From Caecitellus pseudoparvulus (taxonomy: Eukaryota > Bigyra: Bicosoecida), in assembly GCA_965644315.1 (NCBI GenBank), contig CBFFRQ010000053.1, positions 558,001 through 622,000 on the forward strand: DNA of 64,000 nucleotides. The letters run 5' to 3'. Of the stretch, positions 30,525-41,048 are shown in pieces. Within the stretch, counting starts at the first letter, position 1. Each line of letters starts with the position of its first letter. The notes below the pieces were generated by a model. That model was not told where the DNA came from. It saw nothing but the letters and a program-made list of their open reading frames with translations, and did not search any database. The translations under genes and the position numbers were made by a program.

Positions 30525-31313
30525 TCAGCTCGCCAGCTTGAGCAGGTTCAGCCGCGTTCCGCACCGGGCGCAGTTGGCGTGGTGGCCTCGCCATGCTGAC
30601 AACTCCCAAACACACGCCACGCACCATGATCGAAGGGGCTCGACGTAGACATCGCAGGTATCCCCTACTTTCAGTCCGTCGCGAAAAGCCTGGTCGGCAG
30701 CAGCCACGCCGCCATCCTGTGCGGAAAGCAAGACACCAGGGTGCGCCTGGGCAAGGAGAGGCACCTTCACCCTGTTAACGACGCACCTCCATGACGATGC
30801 CGTGCTTGGCATACAGCGGTTGGGTGGCATCGAAGACAGTGTTCAACAGCTCTGCGTACTCCTTCTCGAACTCGCCCCGGACGGAAGGGATGGCCAACAC
30901 CAAGGCCTGCAGTGCATCAGCGACGCTCTCTGCCACGCCATCGTTTTCGTACCTGTGCGGGGGGCGGGGGCGCCTGCCGTGCACGTTGACGCCCCGCCAC
31001 TGCCTCGGCAGGTACGTACTTGTGCGTAATCAAGCCCGTCGTCAAGCTCTGAACCTCTGCGTGCTTCGCTTTGCCGGCTGCCTTGTTGGCTGGCGCCTCA
31101 CTCAAGGTCTCCACGTGCGCTTGCAGCGCCGCAATGGCCTGCTTGGCGACATCCTCTGGAACTGCCGAAGAGGCAGCTGGGAGGGAAACACGGGGTGTGT
31201 GCGCGTGCCCTTGTTCCTGTGCCGCTGCGCCCGGCGCACGTACCGACACGCCCCAGTGCCGCGATCGCCTCCTTTGCAGGGTTCGCAGGTGTCTCGCCTT
31301 CCTTGCTAGCCAT
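30525..31313 (-). CDS. Four-exon gene, small protein of unknown function
   Basis: Reconstructed from splice sites and frame: exons 31313-31244, 31176-31020, 30952-30787 and 30716-30525. Donors are GTACGT, GTACGT and GTGCGT; acceptors are CCCAG, CACAG and CACAG. The product has 194 residues, starts MASKEGETPANPAKEAIAAL, has a helical middle (EKEYAELLNTVFDATQPLY) and ends with NCARCGTRLNLLKLAS, which holds a CxxC pair. A second in-frame acceptor 15 bases inside exon 2 (before 31161) would drop five residues. I recognise no family. No single exon is long enough to stand out, but all four junctions keep frame. Its stop is 84 bases from the deubiquitinase ATG on the same strand. Confidence 0.7.
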
Positions 31314-31492
31314 TCTGGACTTGCCTCTGCCGCCCCCAGCAAACACAAGCTCTATGGATGCACGTGACGCCACTCGTGTGACTGGCGCAACAGAGTCAGC
31401 GGGTGGGAAGAGCCCAGAGAAGCAGTTGAATTGGAGGGCGGGAGGAACTGCCCAGACACGCCAAGCCCGAATTCCGCGCTGCACCCCGGCGA

Positions 31493-33163
31493 CTAAAACT
31501 GATACACCAGCGCATTGCCGTCGTCGCCGCTGGCAATGAGGCGGTCAGGAGTCACCCCGATGCCCCTCACAGCTGCCTCGTTGGCACCCAGCCCCCACAG
31601 CGGCGTACCCAGCGTCACGTCATGAGCGATCAGCAGGCCGTCGCCGGCCCCAGAGAAGGCGATGTTACCCGCCACAGTGAGGGAGTAGATGAAGTCCTTG
31701 TGCTCCTCCATGCGATGCAGTGGTGCCCACCCTGCGCGGGGATCCAGCACGTTCACAGACTTGTCGGCACCTGACGTGACGGGCAGGGACACGCCGCCCG
31801 TCACGGTGGGCGCCGTGCACGCCATGTCAGACACTGCCCCTGCGCCCTCTGCTCCGACGTGCACCTCGACGTTGGCCACCTGCGCCTTGGCGCGCACGTC
31901 CCACACGCGCACGTGGCCATCCTGCGCCCCCGTCAGCACGAGCCAGGTGCCACCATGCGACACCCACGCGACGCTGGTGAGGTGCCCCTTGTGCCCCTTC
32001 AGCCGCCCCACAGTCTTCCCCGTCACCATGTCAAAGACGTACCCCATGCCATCTCGGTCCCCCGTCACCACCTGGAAGCCCGCAGGCGAGCCCGCCTCAT
32101 CCACAGACGGAGCCGCCGCCATGCACAACACAGGAGCCTTGTGCGTCTTCAGGCAGGACAGCTCCCGCCGAGAGGTCGCCGACCAGAGCCGGACCGTCTT
32201 GTCGTAGCCTCCTGAAATGATGGCGTCGCCGTAAGTCGTCAGGCACGAGACGGAGCCGAAGTGCCCCGTCAAGTCATCACACCGGGCGGTGGACGTGGAC
32301 CCACCGCCGTTCCACAAGCACACCTTGCTGTCCATGGCCCCTGACACTACCCGGCCGTCTGCGAGGTGCGCCACTGCAGTCACCCACTCGCTGTGCCCGT
32401 AGCGCTTCGTGTGCAGGGTGCGCATGAGCTTCCCGTCTGACAAGCGCACCTCGTACAGCGCGTGGTCAGAGCCGCCGATGACAGCCATGCCTCGAGCGAC
32501 GTCCGTCGACATGCACATCATGGGGCGGTCTGACAAGTCCAACAGGGTGCCAGCCGGATCCAGGGGGCCAGTTTGGAACTGCTTGCTCACGCTCGCCACG
32601 GCGAAGGGCTCCTGCACAGCAGCTCCCAAGCCTCCCACAGCGAAGCCGCCTCCAGCCGAGGCACCCCGGGCGCTGGCGGCCCCACGCCCCGACCGGCGAC
32701 CATACAGAGCTGTGTCTCGCTCAGAGTGGGAGCTGCGCGGGGCTCCTCCCGCTGACCTCTCGCGGGAAGCCGCTGCCAGCGACCCTGCAAAGCAACGCCC
32801 GAAACGGTCATGCGTGGCGAGCGAAACGCCAACCTGCCAAGGCACCGCTTCCCAACTCACCTGCCGCGACTTCAGAAGGGCCCTGGCCGCCCATGGACGC
32901 ATAGGCGGCCTCCCAGTCTTCCATGTACTTGTCTGTCGCCCTGTGGCCCATGGCTGCATGTCGCATCGTGGGACCGCCTGCGTGAAGGTGAAGTGCGGTG
33001 TTTCACCCTGCACTCAGCTGGCTCTGGTACTGTACAGAGACCCACCAGACCTCACGCTGCTACGGCTGCCATACGCAGCGCCAAGCGCATCCAGCTCTGC
33101 CGCTTCCCGCATGGCCTTGGCTTGCCGCGCATCGCTGCCGCCTCCCCCGCCTGCGTGTGCCAT
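31493..33163 (-). CDS. WD40 beta-propeller protein
   Basis: Three exons: 33163-33031, 32977-32861 and 32784-31493; 513 residues. Donors are GTACCA and GTGAGT, acceptors CGCAG and TGCAG. The N-terminal ~150 residues are Gly/Ala/Ser/Arg-rich with the helical stretch DKYMEDWEAAYASM. The rest forms about seven WD repeats: VVSGAMDSKVCLW, IISGGYDKTVRLW, LTGAQDGHVRVWD and VTSGADKSVNVLD are typical strand endings. WD40 propellers are scaffolds; no associated domain indicates which complex. Exon 2 is chosen in the frame that joins both neighbours; the other open frame through it does not. The stop is TAG. Confidence 0.82.
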
Positions 33164-33635
33164 GCTCGCCAAGCTGCGCTGGCCTTCCTCCTGAGCCTGC
33201 CCCACTGCACGTCCCTGGCACGGGAGCAACTTCTGGAATGGGTGGACACCAAACTGGGGGCGGGGCTGCGTGTAGTGTGTTTAGGGTGTTGGTGCTTCCG
33301 TTTCAGAATTTTGTGGCACATTCTGCGCTGGAAGTGGAAAAAATCGTGAGGGGGGCGCACACAGGATATGGGTTGCAAATATTGCAGGCACTTTTCTCCT
33401 TTGTGTAGCTGACAACGCACTTGTCTTTGCTGCGCTCGCCTGCAGCACGAGCACTTTCTCTGCATTTGTGTACGTCCGGGTATGTGTGCCACACGGTTGC
33501 ATCCACGAGATGTGGTGCCAAAGCACGGAGGACAGGCAGCTGCCTTTGCCATCGCCTGGAAGAAAAGGCTTCAGACGCCCCGCCGGCCTGGGGTGCACTG
33601 ATGTGCAGACCACAAGTGCTTGCCAATCCCCCTGC
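33164..33635. other. Intergenic region between the WD40 and GH43-like genes
   Basis: About 470 bases between two minus-strand genes. It should contain the WD40 promoter and the 3' untranslated region of the GH43-like gene. It is less GC-rich than the genes, with T-rich patches near 33290-33410. Frames on both strands cross it, but none has recognisable content. Confidence 0.45.
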
Positions 33636-36600
33636 TCAAGCCCATGTGACACTTCGATTGTACGCCCCAAACTCTTGCGCAGGGGGATTGAAGCGGCCGG
33701 TGTCCGGCGGACGGCTGTAGACATGGTCGCGGGATGCCGGCCTGGTGTTGAACGGGAGGCCCCCGTCCCCATACACATTTGTAAGGGTGCCATACTGCCT
33801 CGAATGTGTGAAAGTGTTGACAAAGCCTGGTTCGTTGCCCGTGCCGCTGGCTTCGTGCGCTGGCGGCCCACACATCCCACCACCGCCAACGCAATCCCTC
33901 TGGCCAGGCGACCAAGCTGGCAAGTCGTCCAAGTTCGGTGTCTGGAGCCTGAGGCACTGCTGGTACTGTTCAAGCAGATTTCGGTGCTCGGCCAGGCAGT
34001 CTTCGTACGGGGCCGTCTCCATGGCGTGGAAGAAGGCGTGCGTTGAGACGTCACCCCGACGAGCAAAGTTGTCCAACACATCGAATGCAGTTCGAATGGG
34101 CTCCGAGTCAACATACTGCAGCCCCGAGTTCAAGATGTCCTCGCACTCAGTGTGTTTGGCCATGGCCCGGTGGTGCAGGTCTGGGCACTCAGGCGAGGTC
34201 TGCCGGTCACGGAAGTTGCGAAAGTCCTGAGCGCGGTCATTGTACTGCTTGTTGTACTGATGGTGGCGATCGTAAAAGTCAGCTTCCCGCTGGAATGCAA
34301 AGGGAGGCCGTTGCCCCGTCACGTCTGCTGGGAATGTGGACCCAGCCTGCTCCCCCGCATCCCAGCCGAACAGCTCACGGCCTGCACTGCCAAGCACAGA
34401 AATGAGGTCTGCAGAGCGCAGCATGCTCCCCTCAACAGTGCTGAGGAGTCCGGTTGTGTTGTAGAAGTCTGGTGTCAGGCGCGAAATGGAGACGTACTTT
34501 GCCCGGCGGTACTGAACTTTGCGGTGCGGGCCAATGAGCAAATCAGCAACAGTAGGGATCACTGGGTTGTCCACGATGTTCTTGTCTTCGTAGTTCTGAG
34601 TCCACGGCTGTGCCTTGACGGCGGGCACGGACTCGGGGCTCCAGTAGCTGTTCTTCGGGTCGTCAGGGTTCACGAAACGGGACAGGACAAGCTTCTGCGC
34701 CTGGCCGGAAATGGAGAAGAGCACGGCTGGATCCGGGATGGCCTGGGCGAGCGCGAGGTCTCGCTGACTGGGCGGATAGAACAGCACGCGTCCGTTCCCA
34801 CTGTGCTGCAAGCGGAAGGTGTTGTTTTCATATGAAAAGGTTTCGACCCAGTCCCCGGCCTCCACTCGCCACTCCACATCCTCCATGCGCCACCGTTGCA
34901 GGTAAATGTCGTCGGGGTTGTCGTAGCCCATCTCATACACGGCTCTCTGAAAGTTCACTCGGAAGTCCACCATGCCCTCTGCGTCCTTGACGCTGTCCCA
35001 GACGGGCTGCATGATGGCCAGCGGAAGGAGGTAGGCAGTTGTCGCGTAGTACGTCCGTGCAAGCATGGCTGGCTGGGAGCCAAAGTCACCCTGGAGCAGG
35101 GTCATGTCCACCGTCTCATTGCCATCTGGAAGCAGGGAATGCCTGAAGACGAAAGGCCCGCCTGGCGATGTTGCAGTCGCCACCCCTGCGAGGCGGCGGG
35201 CCTGGTACGTGTCATCCACGTGCATCCACATGACCCACTCATTGGTTGCGTTGTTGAAGAGGACCTTTGGGCGCTCAGCGCGGTAGGCAAAACGCTTCAC
35301 CCTTGGGCACTCAAGGTGAAGTCGTCGCCCCCCAGAGTAGGAAAAGTCTGCCGGGCGTAGCCGTTGCTCTTGTGGGGAGAAGTCACGCTGTGGCGTGTTG
35401 ATAGTCACATTGCCTCCCACAAGAATGTCGCCACCAGAGACGAGGAACTCCCGCAGTATGAAACTGCGATTCGTACCAATGTACTCCCGTGTCCCGTTTT
35501 CAGACTCTAACCACGCGGAGGACACCCTGTACTTCGTGTTGCGCACAAGCACATCACCCTGCGCTGTCTCCTGCTCCATCTCTCCAGGAGGCAGTCCAAG
35601 TGTGGTGTGGTTGAAGCCGAGCGAGAAGTAGCAGAGGTCCGGAATGTCATGTGTAGAGTTCCACCATGCGTCGTCGTCTCCGCATAGTGCTGCTACCTCT
35701 GGGTCCTCAAGCCTTGGTTGGGCGTGGGTTTGGGTTGTCCCAGTGCAGGTGACGGTGGAGTTGCGGAACGCACTCTCATTGTACACGACGCCGTCCACAG
35801 CCCTGACCATGCGAAGAACAGGCTCCCAGATAACCCCTTGCTCGCTGCGCAGCGCGGCGGGGGAGTACGGCTCCAGGCCGTGTGCCATGCTGCGTTCCCA
35901 GAATGGGTCCAGCGCGTTGTCGTAAGCTAAGCGCGCCTTGTCCACATCTTGATACACATCATGCACGCCCGACTTGACGTGGTCCACAGGCTGGCCCCAC
36001 CCGTATACGTCGTCTGTGATGTTGATGTAGTGCATGACAATGCCTTCGTTCCTCCACTCTTGCATGTCGTTCGTGCTGCAGGCACCTATCCCGCCCAGCA
36101 TGTGCAGCGGCGCTCCCGAGAAGTACGGGTCCACTGCGACGTTGTCATGCTCTCCATACCAGAACCATCGGCCAGTTTTGCCGCCCCACTGCCTGCCGTA
36201 GCCATCATGAGAGGCGTCTGGCTGCCACGTGCCGTCTTGTGGCTGCCTGGCACCATGTCCGAAGACGTCGCCCAGGGTGGAATCTCCCAAGCCTGCGCCA
36301 GTTCCGGCTGTCCATGCCCCTGTTGCTGACGTTGTCATGCTAACCGACTTCATGGCGCCGCTCACTGTGTCTCCTGGGACGAACGTAAGTGCACCCATGC
36401 TAACCCCCCCCGCACTGCCGGGGCGGTCCCCGGCCTCCTCCACGCGGAGCACGTCAGATGCAAACCACGTGTGCGCGCTGCCGTCGCCCAGAACCAACCC
36501 GCCGTTGAAAGCATTGTCATAGCGTTCGCGTCGAGACACGTGGTTTTCATGCCGTGTCTCGTTGTCCAAAGACGATAGCGGACCAAGGTCTTCGCTTCGC

Positions 36601-39600
36601 CATCCGCTCTGCACCGGGCGCTGCATGCGCAGGGCTTGCTGGTGGGCCACGGTCAAGGGGCACTCAAATCCCATGGTGTCATCTGGGCCAGCATACACCT
36701 CATCAAACCAAGCAGTGCCTGGACTGAACACGTACAAGCCCAGGCGAGTGACGCTGCTGCCGTTGAAGGGCATGTCCAGGGCCACCAACACGTCGTCAAG
36801 CCGAACACGGTACGTTTGATTGGCCCAATTCAAGAGAATGTCCACTTTGTACCACCTGTTGCTCTCAGCATACCGTTCCATGACACTGCGTGGGTCATCC
36901 GGGTGCAGCAACATGCCCGGGGTGTGGCGGTAGTTTGCGTCATGGCGCCAGTGTCCGTTGACAACGCCAACCCCCACCATTCCTTCAGCATCAGCCCCAG
37001 GCATCTTGTTGGCATGCCCTTGAGCTATCGAGGCATTGATAACTGCATGGGTAGATGGTGTCGATGCGTTCGGGGCAGAGTCGTCGTGAAGGACAATGTG
37101 CACACCCCAGTCGGCTGCAGCAAGGCCTGTGGATGCAGAGCTGAATCGAGTGTACACAGTGACCCGCTCAGGTTTACTTGGTGCAGTTGCTTGGATGGGT
37201 AGGACTGCCGGTGACGGCGCAAGGCCCTCCCACCGCGGCATTACGGGAGTCCCTGTTCCGTTGACAGCCAGCGAGAAGGTGGGACCATTGTGCGCGTAGG
37301 GGGCTGGAACTGGCACGGTGGAGTCCGAGAGGGCAGCTTCGTCGACGACAACTCGCAAACATCGGTCTGTGTCTTCAGCGCCACCAACGCTCTCGTCCAC
37401 GGAGAAGCGCGCCCCCCCGCTGGATCTCACGTGCACTGCGCCGTCTTGACCGCGAGCAATGGATGCTGTCCGCTCCACTCCATTGAAGTACAGCCCGTGG
37501 AAGCTTCCCTCCTGTGCATGGCTTGCGTTTGTAGACGTCTCAGCTTCATCTAGTCCACCGATGCCGCCGTTCACCTGCACAGTGGCTGTGGGCAGCTGTG
37601 TGTAGGACTGGCTGTGCACGACAATGCGCCCGCCCCCGCCCCCACCGCCGCCTCTCGAACCAAGACCGTACCCCAACCCCCCTGAACCGCCGTTTGCGGA
37701 GAGGACCCCACGGACTTCGACAGCACCCCCAGCCAGGAGCACGATTGTACCGCCTGCTCCTCCGCCACCAGCGCGGTACCCATTCCCCCCGTCGGCACCG
37801 TCAACCCGAATGGAAGCGCTGGGTCCAAGGACAATGTCGTTGGCGGCAGCCAGGTGCAGTGCGCCCCCCCCAGAGCCCCCATAGCCAACGAGGAGCTCGT
37901 CTGAGGTGAGGTATGGCAAAGCTTGCTGAGGGATTTCACCACCCATTGAGCCGCCGCTGCCCCCCTGCAGATGCAAGACGCTGTGGCTAGGCATGGCAGG
38001 CTCGGGGTCGTGCACTGCGTGGCCCATCCCTCCCCGCCCTTCCGCAGACGCGCCGGCGCCCCCAAAGGCCAGTGACAGGGGGCTCTGTTCCATGAACGGA
38101 TGTGGGCTCATGCCAGTCGGGACGTCGGGCATGTGCCCGTGCACCACTGCCGCAAACGCACTGATGCCAAGCAGCCCCGTTGCGTTGGCTGAAACGGGCT
38201 CTGGCGGGAGATACTCGCCCCTGCTGCCTTCGGCGGCGCTGGTGTAGACAAAGTTTCCCTCCTCTGTGGCTAGTGTGATCGTGTATGTCACGCCCCAGGC
38301 AGGGCCAGGCCCGCCGATTATGCACAGCCCATGCCTGCATAGCTGGCCCCGCCTGGCGAGCGAGTTGGTGCGGACTACGTGTGCAGACACAAGTCCCACG
38401 GGAATCCATGCTGCCAGCAGTGAGTCTTGGAGTTCCTGGGCTGTTGAGGTGGCAGGCAAGGGAGGGGTGTCTGCCCCTCTCCAGCTCATCGTGAACGTGC
38501 CGTCCACTTGGTTGCCCTGCACGAGAGTTGTGACCTGCACCCGGGACTGTACACCTTGCACTGCCGAAAAGTCCACCGCAAGCTGCGGGACGTTCCCTGG
38601 CGCTGTCAGGAAAGTCACGTTCCATGAAAAGCCGACTGCCGTGTTGCCTGGCGTTCGCGTTACCGAGAGCAGCCCCGCCGAGGGCAGCCCAGACTGCAGT
38701 CGCTCCCGCAGCTGACCTGCAGTGGCATTGACAGGAATGGGGTGGCTCCACACCCCGTACAGACCAAGCAAGAAGTACCCTCGCAGTGTTTGCCCGGGAG
38801 CAGTTGTGATGGAGACCTCTTGCACCTCGTCCACATTCGCAGCCCCGACGCTCAGCGTCTCCAACATGATTCGCAAGTTGCCACTGCCAGGCCCGTTGGT
38901 GTTTGCGCCAGGCCCGCTGCCCGTCACACTGGTCGCTCCGGAGAACCCCCCCACACTGCCGGGTTCAACGTGGCATGGCGTGTCCAGGACGAGGCTGCTT
39001 TTGGATGAGATCGCCAGCGGCCTGCCCCCGCGCAGCATGACCACCACTTCGGATCCGATGAAGACGCTGTCGAAGTTAAACCTGGCAATGGTCGTGCCAT
39101 TGGCAAGTGTGCCCACTGTGCCGCTCAGTGTGCTGCCGTTAGCGGCCGGGCTGGGGGTGTACGCTCCCCGGGACAGACCAGTGGCGGGGGAATCCAGCCG
39201 CTGCATGCGCACGGCGTCAGTGTCTATCACCAGCATCGTAGGATGGTCCAAGAAGAGGGCGCCCAGGGACGGAGTGGCAAACGGATCAAAGGGCACATCA
39301 GGCTGCAGGGCAGTCCGCCTGGCTGAGTGGGCTGCGTCCAGAGCCCACCCTGCTGTGCCGGCACGCCAGTCCTCGAAGCTGGCAAACAGCGCTGCGGGAG
39401 CCCTCTCTCCTCCCCAGAACACTCGCTTGGAAAAGGCAAAGTCTGCAGTGCTGGTGTTATACTCAACCTCTGCCATGTTGCACCTGTGTGTTGCTTGGCA
39501 TTTCCTGTAGGACCCGCTTGCAGGCTGCACAGGCGCTGTGTAGGCGAAACGTGCTGCAAGTGCTCCGCCAGTGCCGCCTGCCTGCCCACCCAGGCACAGC

Positions 39601-39635
39601 CAAGCAACAAGGGCCGTCCACGCAAGGCCTTTCAT
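33636..39635 (-). CDS. Very large secreted protein with a GH43-like glycosidase domain
   Basis: A single exon of 1,999 residues from the ATG at 39635. Residues 1-20 (MKGLAWTALVAWLCLGGQAG) form a signal peptide. Residues ~40-500 are beta-rich and unrecognised. Residues ~540-700 are a glycine-rich repeat region like beta-helix or adhesin stretches. A LamG-like or lectin-like segment follows, ending near VFSPGTAWFDEVYAG. From ~1150 a five-bladed-propeller GH43-like domain is seen: WFWYGEHDN, EWRNEGIVMHY, RPKVLFNNATNEWVMWMHVDD and SPGGPFVFRHS match the pattern of plant and fungal GH43 galactanase-type proteins. The tail (about residues 1830-1950) has spaced cysteines. Many N-x-S/T sites fit the secretory route. 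Catalytic residues and substrate cannot be fixed by eye; a wall or scale polysaccharide role is inference. Confidence 0.75.
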   Translation of the reverse strand: MKGLAWTALVAWLCLGGQAGGTGGALAARFAYTAPVQPASGSYRKCQATHRCNMAEVEYNTSTADFAFSKRVFWGGERAPAALFASFEDWRAGTAGWALDAAHSARRTALQPDVPFDPFATPSLGALFLDHPTMLVIDTDAVRMQRLDSPATGLSRGAYTPSPAANGSTLSGTVGTLANGTTIARFNFDSVFIGSEVVVMLRGGRPLAISSKSSLVLDTPCHVEPGSVGGFSGATSVTGSGPGANTNGPGSGNLRIMLETLSVGAANVDEVQEVSITTAPGQTLRGYFLLGLYGVWSHPIPVNATAGQLRERLQSGLPSAGLLSVTRTPGNTAVGFSWNVTFLTAPGNVPQLAVDFSAVQGVQSRVQVTTLVQGNQVDGTFTMSWRGADTPPLPATSTAQELQDSLLAAWIPVGLVSAHVVRTNSLARRGQLCRHGLCIIGGPGPAWGVTYTITLATEEGNFVYTSAAEGSRGEYLPPEPVSANATGLLGISAFAAVVHGHMPDVPTGMSPHPFMEQSPLSLAFGGAGASAEGRGGMGHAVHDPEPAMPSHSVLHLQGGSGGSMGGEIPQQALPYLTSDELLVGYGGSGGGALHLAAANDIVLGPSASIRVDGADGGNGYRAGGGGAGGTIVLLAGGAVEVRGVLSANGGSGGLGYGLGSRGGGGGGGGRIVVHSQSYTQLPTATVQVNGGIGGLDEAETSTNASHAQEGSFHGLYFNGVERTASIARGQDGAVHVRSSGGARFSVDESVGGAEDTDRCLRVVVDEAALSDSTVPVPAPYAHNGPTFSLAVNGTGTPVMPRWEGLAPSPAVLPIQATAPSKPERVTVYTRFSSASTGLAAADWGVHIVLHDDSAPNASTPSTHAVINASIAQGHANKMPGADAEGMVGVGVVNGHWRHDANYRHTPGMLLHPDDPRSVMERYAESNRWYKVDILLNWANQTYRVRLDDVLVALDMPFNGSSVTRLGLYVFSPGTAWFDEVYAGPDDTMGFECPLTVAHQQALRMQRPVQSGWRSEDLGPLSSLDNETRHENHVSRRERYDNAFNGGLVLGDGSAHTWFASDVLRVEEAGDRPGSAGGVSMGALTFVPGDTVSGAMKSVSMTTSATGAWTAGTGAGLGDSTLGDVFGHGARQPQDGTWQPDASHDGYGRQWGGKTGRWFWYGEHDNVAVDPYFSGAPLHMLGGIGACSTNDMQEWRNEGIVMHYINITDDVYGWGQPVDHVKSGVHDVYQDVDKARLAYDNALDPFWERSMAHGLEPYSPAALRSEQGVIWEPVLRMVRAVDGVVYNESAFRNSTVTCTGTTQTHAQPRLEDPEVAALCGDDDAWWNSTHDIPDLCYFSLGFNHTTLGLPPGEMEQETAQGDVLVRNTKYRVSSAWLESENGTREYIGTNRSFILREFLVSGGDILVGGNVTINTPQRDFSPQEQRLRPADFSYSGGRRLHLECPRVKRFAYRAERPKVLFNNATNEWVMWMHVDDTYQARRLAGVATATSPGGPFVFRHSLLPDGNETVDMTLLQGDFGSQPAMLARTYYATTAYLLPLAIMQPVWDSVKDAEGMVDFRVNFQRAVYEMGYDNPDDIYLQRWRMEDVEWRVEAGDWVETFSYENNTFRLQHSGNGRVLFYPPSQRDLALAQAIPDPAVLFSISGQAQKLVLSRFVNPDDPKNSYWSPESVPAVKAQPWTQNYEDKNIVDNPVIPTVADLLIGPHRKVQYRRAKYVSISRLTPDFYNTTGLLSTVEGSMLRSADLISVLGSAGRELFGWDAGEQAGSTFPADVTGQRPPFAFQREADFYDRHHQYNKQYNDRAQDFRNFRDRQTSPECPDLHHRAMAKHTECEDILNSGLQYVDSEPIRTAFDVLDNFARRGDVSTHAFFHAMETAPYEDCLAEHRNLLEQYQQCLRLQTPNLDDLPAWSPGQRDCVGGGGMCGPPAHEASGTGNEPGFVNTFTHSRQYGTLTNVYGDGGLPFNTRPASRDHVYSRPPDTGRFNPPAQEFGAYNRSVTWA

Positions 39636-40179
39636 ACTTTATCACGCGAAAGCTGCCCGAAGTGCCGCGGTGGGCCACGCTGAACGTGCTCTGTCGCGGA
39701 GCTGGGGCTGCTTGCCGCGTTTCACGCACTTGATCAAGCTGTGACTTGTGTGTGGGTGTTGTGGGGCCGGCTACCGGGCTAGGCCTTGCGCCCCTCATAG
39801 GTGCCGCAGGACAATCTGAAGTCTACTTGTGTGTGATTTGGTGTGGTGTTGGTGAAGCCCATGGAGGGGATCGGGCACAGGCATGTGCAGGCGCAGGTGC
39901 GGGGGGCGTGACGCTGGTGAGCTACGCCAGCAGTGGCAGTCGGTAGAGCAGAGCACATTTGAGCCCTCTTCACACACACGCTGCGTACATTTCTTTGCAA
40001 GAACGCAAGTCAGTGACTGCCAGTCGGCTTAAACCGTTGCTGATAGTTCATCTTCCTCAACGTGAGTTCGCCTGCTGGCGCCTGGCCATGGGCGGCGGAA
40101 CTAGGAACTGCCCCATGCTCGGCACCTCGCCCTAGTCGGCCCTGTACCGGCCCCCCCCCCGCGCTACTTGTGCAGAATC
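39636..40179. other. Divergent intergenic region upstream of ribosomal P2
   Basis: About 540 bases between the GH43-like and P2 start codons. A run of ten C lies around 40151-40160, about 20 bases before the P2 ATG. Short frames exist on both strands without support. Nothing else was recognised. Confidence 0.45.
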
Positions 40180-40768
40180 ATGAAGCACATCGCCGCTTAC
40201 CTGCTGCTGGTCGTTGGTGGCAACGCCGCCCCTTCCGCTGATGACGTCAAGGGCGTGCTGTCCTCTGTTGGCATCGAGGCCGATGCTGATGCTCTGACCC
40301 GCCTGGTCGGCGCCCTGGAGGGCAAGGTGCGTGCCTCCCCTGCGTGTCCCGAGGTCTTGTCTATGGTTTGCTGTTGTGTGGGCATGGACCCAGTCTGATG
40401 GCGTTGCGCTGCTCAGCAGTGCCGTGTGCGGGCTGTTCTTGTCCGGCGTGGCAGTGCCTGGAGCCGCAGAAAACCAAGGCAACACCCGCGCCCCGTGGCC
40501 TTTCTGGCGCTGCGCGCACGCTCAAATCGCGTGGAACTCCTTTTCATGTGCATTGTTTCTCACTGCGCAGACCGTCGAGGAGCTGAGCGAGATCATCGAG
40601 GCTGGCAAGGAGAAGCTGGTGAACATCGGCGGTGGCGCTGCCGTGGCTGCTGCCCCTGCCGGCGAGGCCGCTGCCGCCGTTGAGGAAGAGGAGGAGGAGG
40701 AGGAGGAAGAGGAGGAGGATGTTGGCGGAGCCGGCGACCTGTTCGGCGACTCCGACTCTGACTTCTAA
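40180..40768 (+). CDS. RPP2: 60S acidic ribosomal protein P2
   Basis: Two exons: 40180-40326 and 40571-40768, with a 244-base intron (donor GTGCGT, acceptor CGCAG, phase 0); 114 residues, the usual length. The N-terminal dimerisation domain MKHIAAYLLLVVGGN..SADDVKGVLSSVGIEAD and EELSEIIEAGKEKL are typical of P2 rather than P1. The Ala-rich hinge and a run of glutamates follow. P2 forms the lateral stalk of the large ribosomal subunit and recruits elongation factors. The last residues, GDLFGDSDSDF, differ from the usual GFGLFD ending. The stop is TAA. The 280 bases after it, up to the convergent nucleotidyltransferase stop, hold no gene. Confidence 0.95.
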
Positions 40769-41048
40769 GTCAGCGTCTCCCGCTTCCCCTGCCGTGGGTG
40801 CTACCCGAGGTGGCCCTTCCTGGAGCACTTCAATGCACACCTCCTGGCTCAGCACGCTGCATGCTTGTGCGTCGTACTTGTGTGGGGCCGCCGCAGGCAC
40901 CACTGTCTTTGCCCAGGCACGTGGAGTGCAGGGCCACTGCGGCTTTTGCAGGGGGCAGTGGAGAAAGTGGATTGCAGAGGGAGGGGGGCACACGCCGGCA
41001 CAGGCCCGCCAAGGGCCTGGCAGACGTTGAAACCCCAAAGAGGTGACC

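Noticed and set aside
37600-37930. Glycine-rich region as a bacterial-type autotransporter or horizontal transfer
   Set aside because: Gly-rich beta stretches occur in many secreted eukaryotic proteins; the surrounding frame has native codon use and a eukaryotic-type signal peptide.
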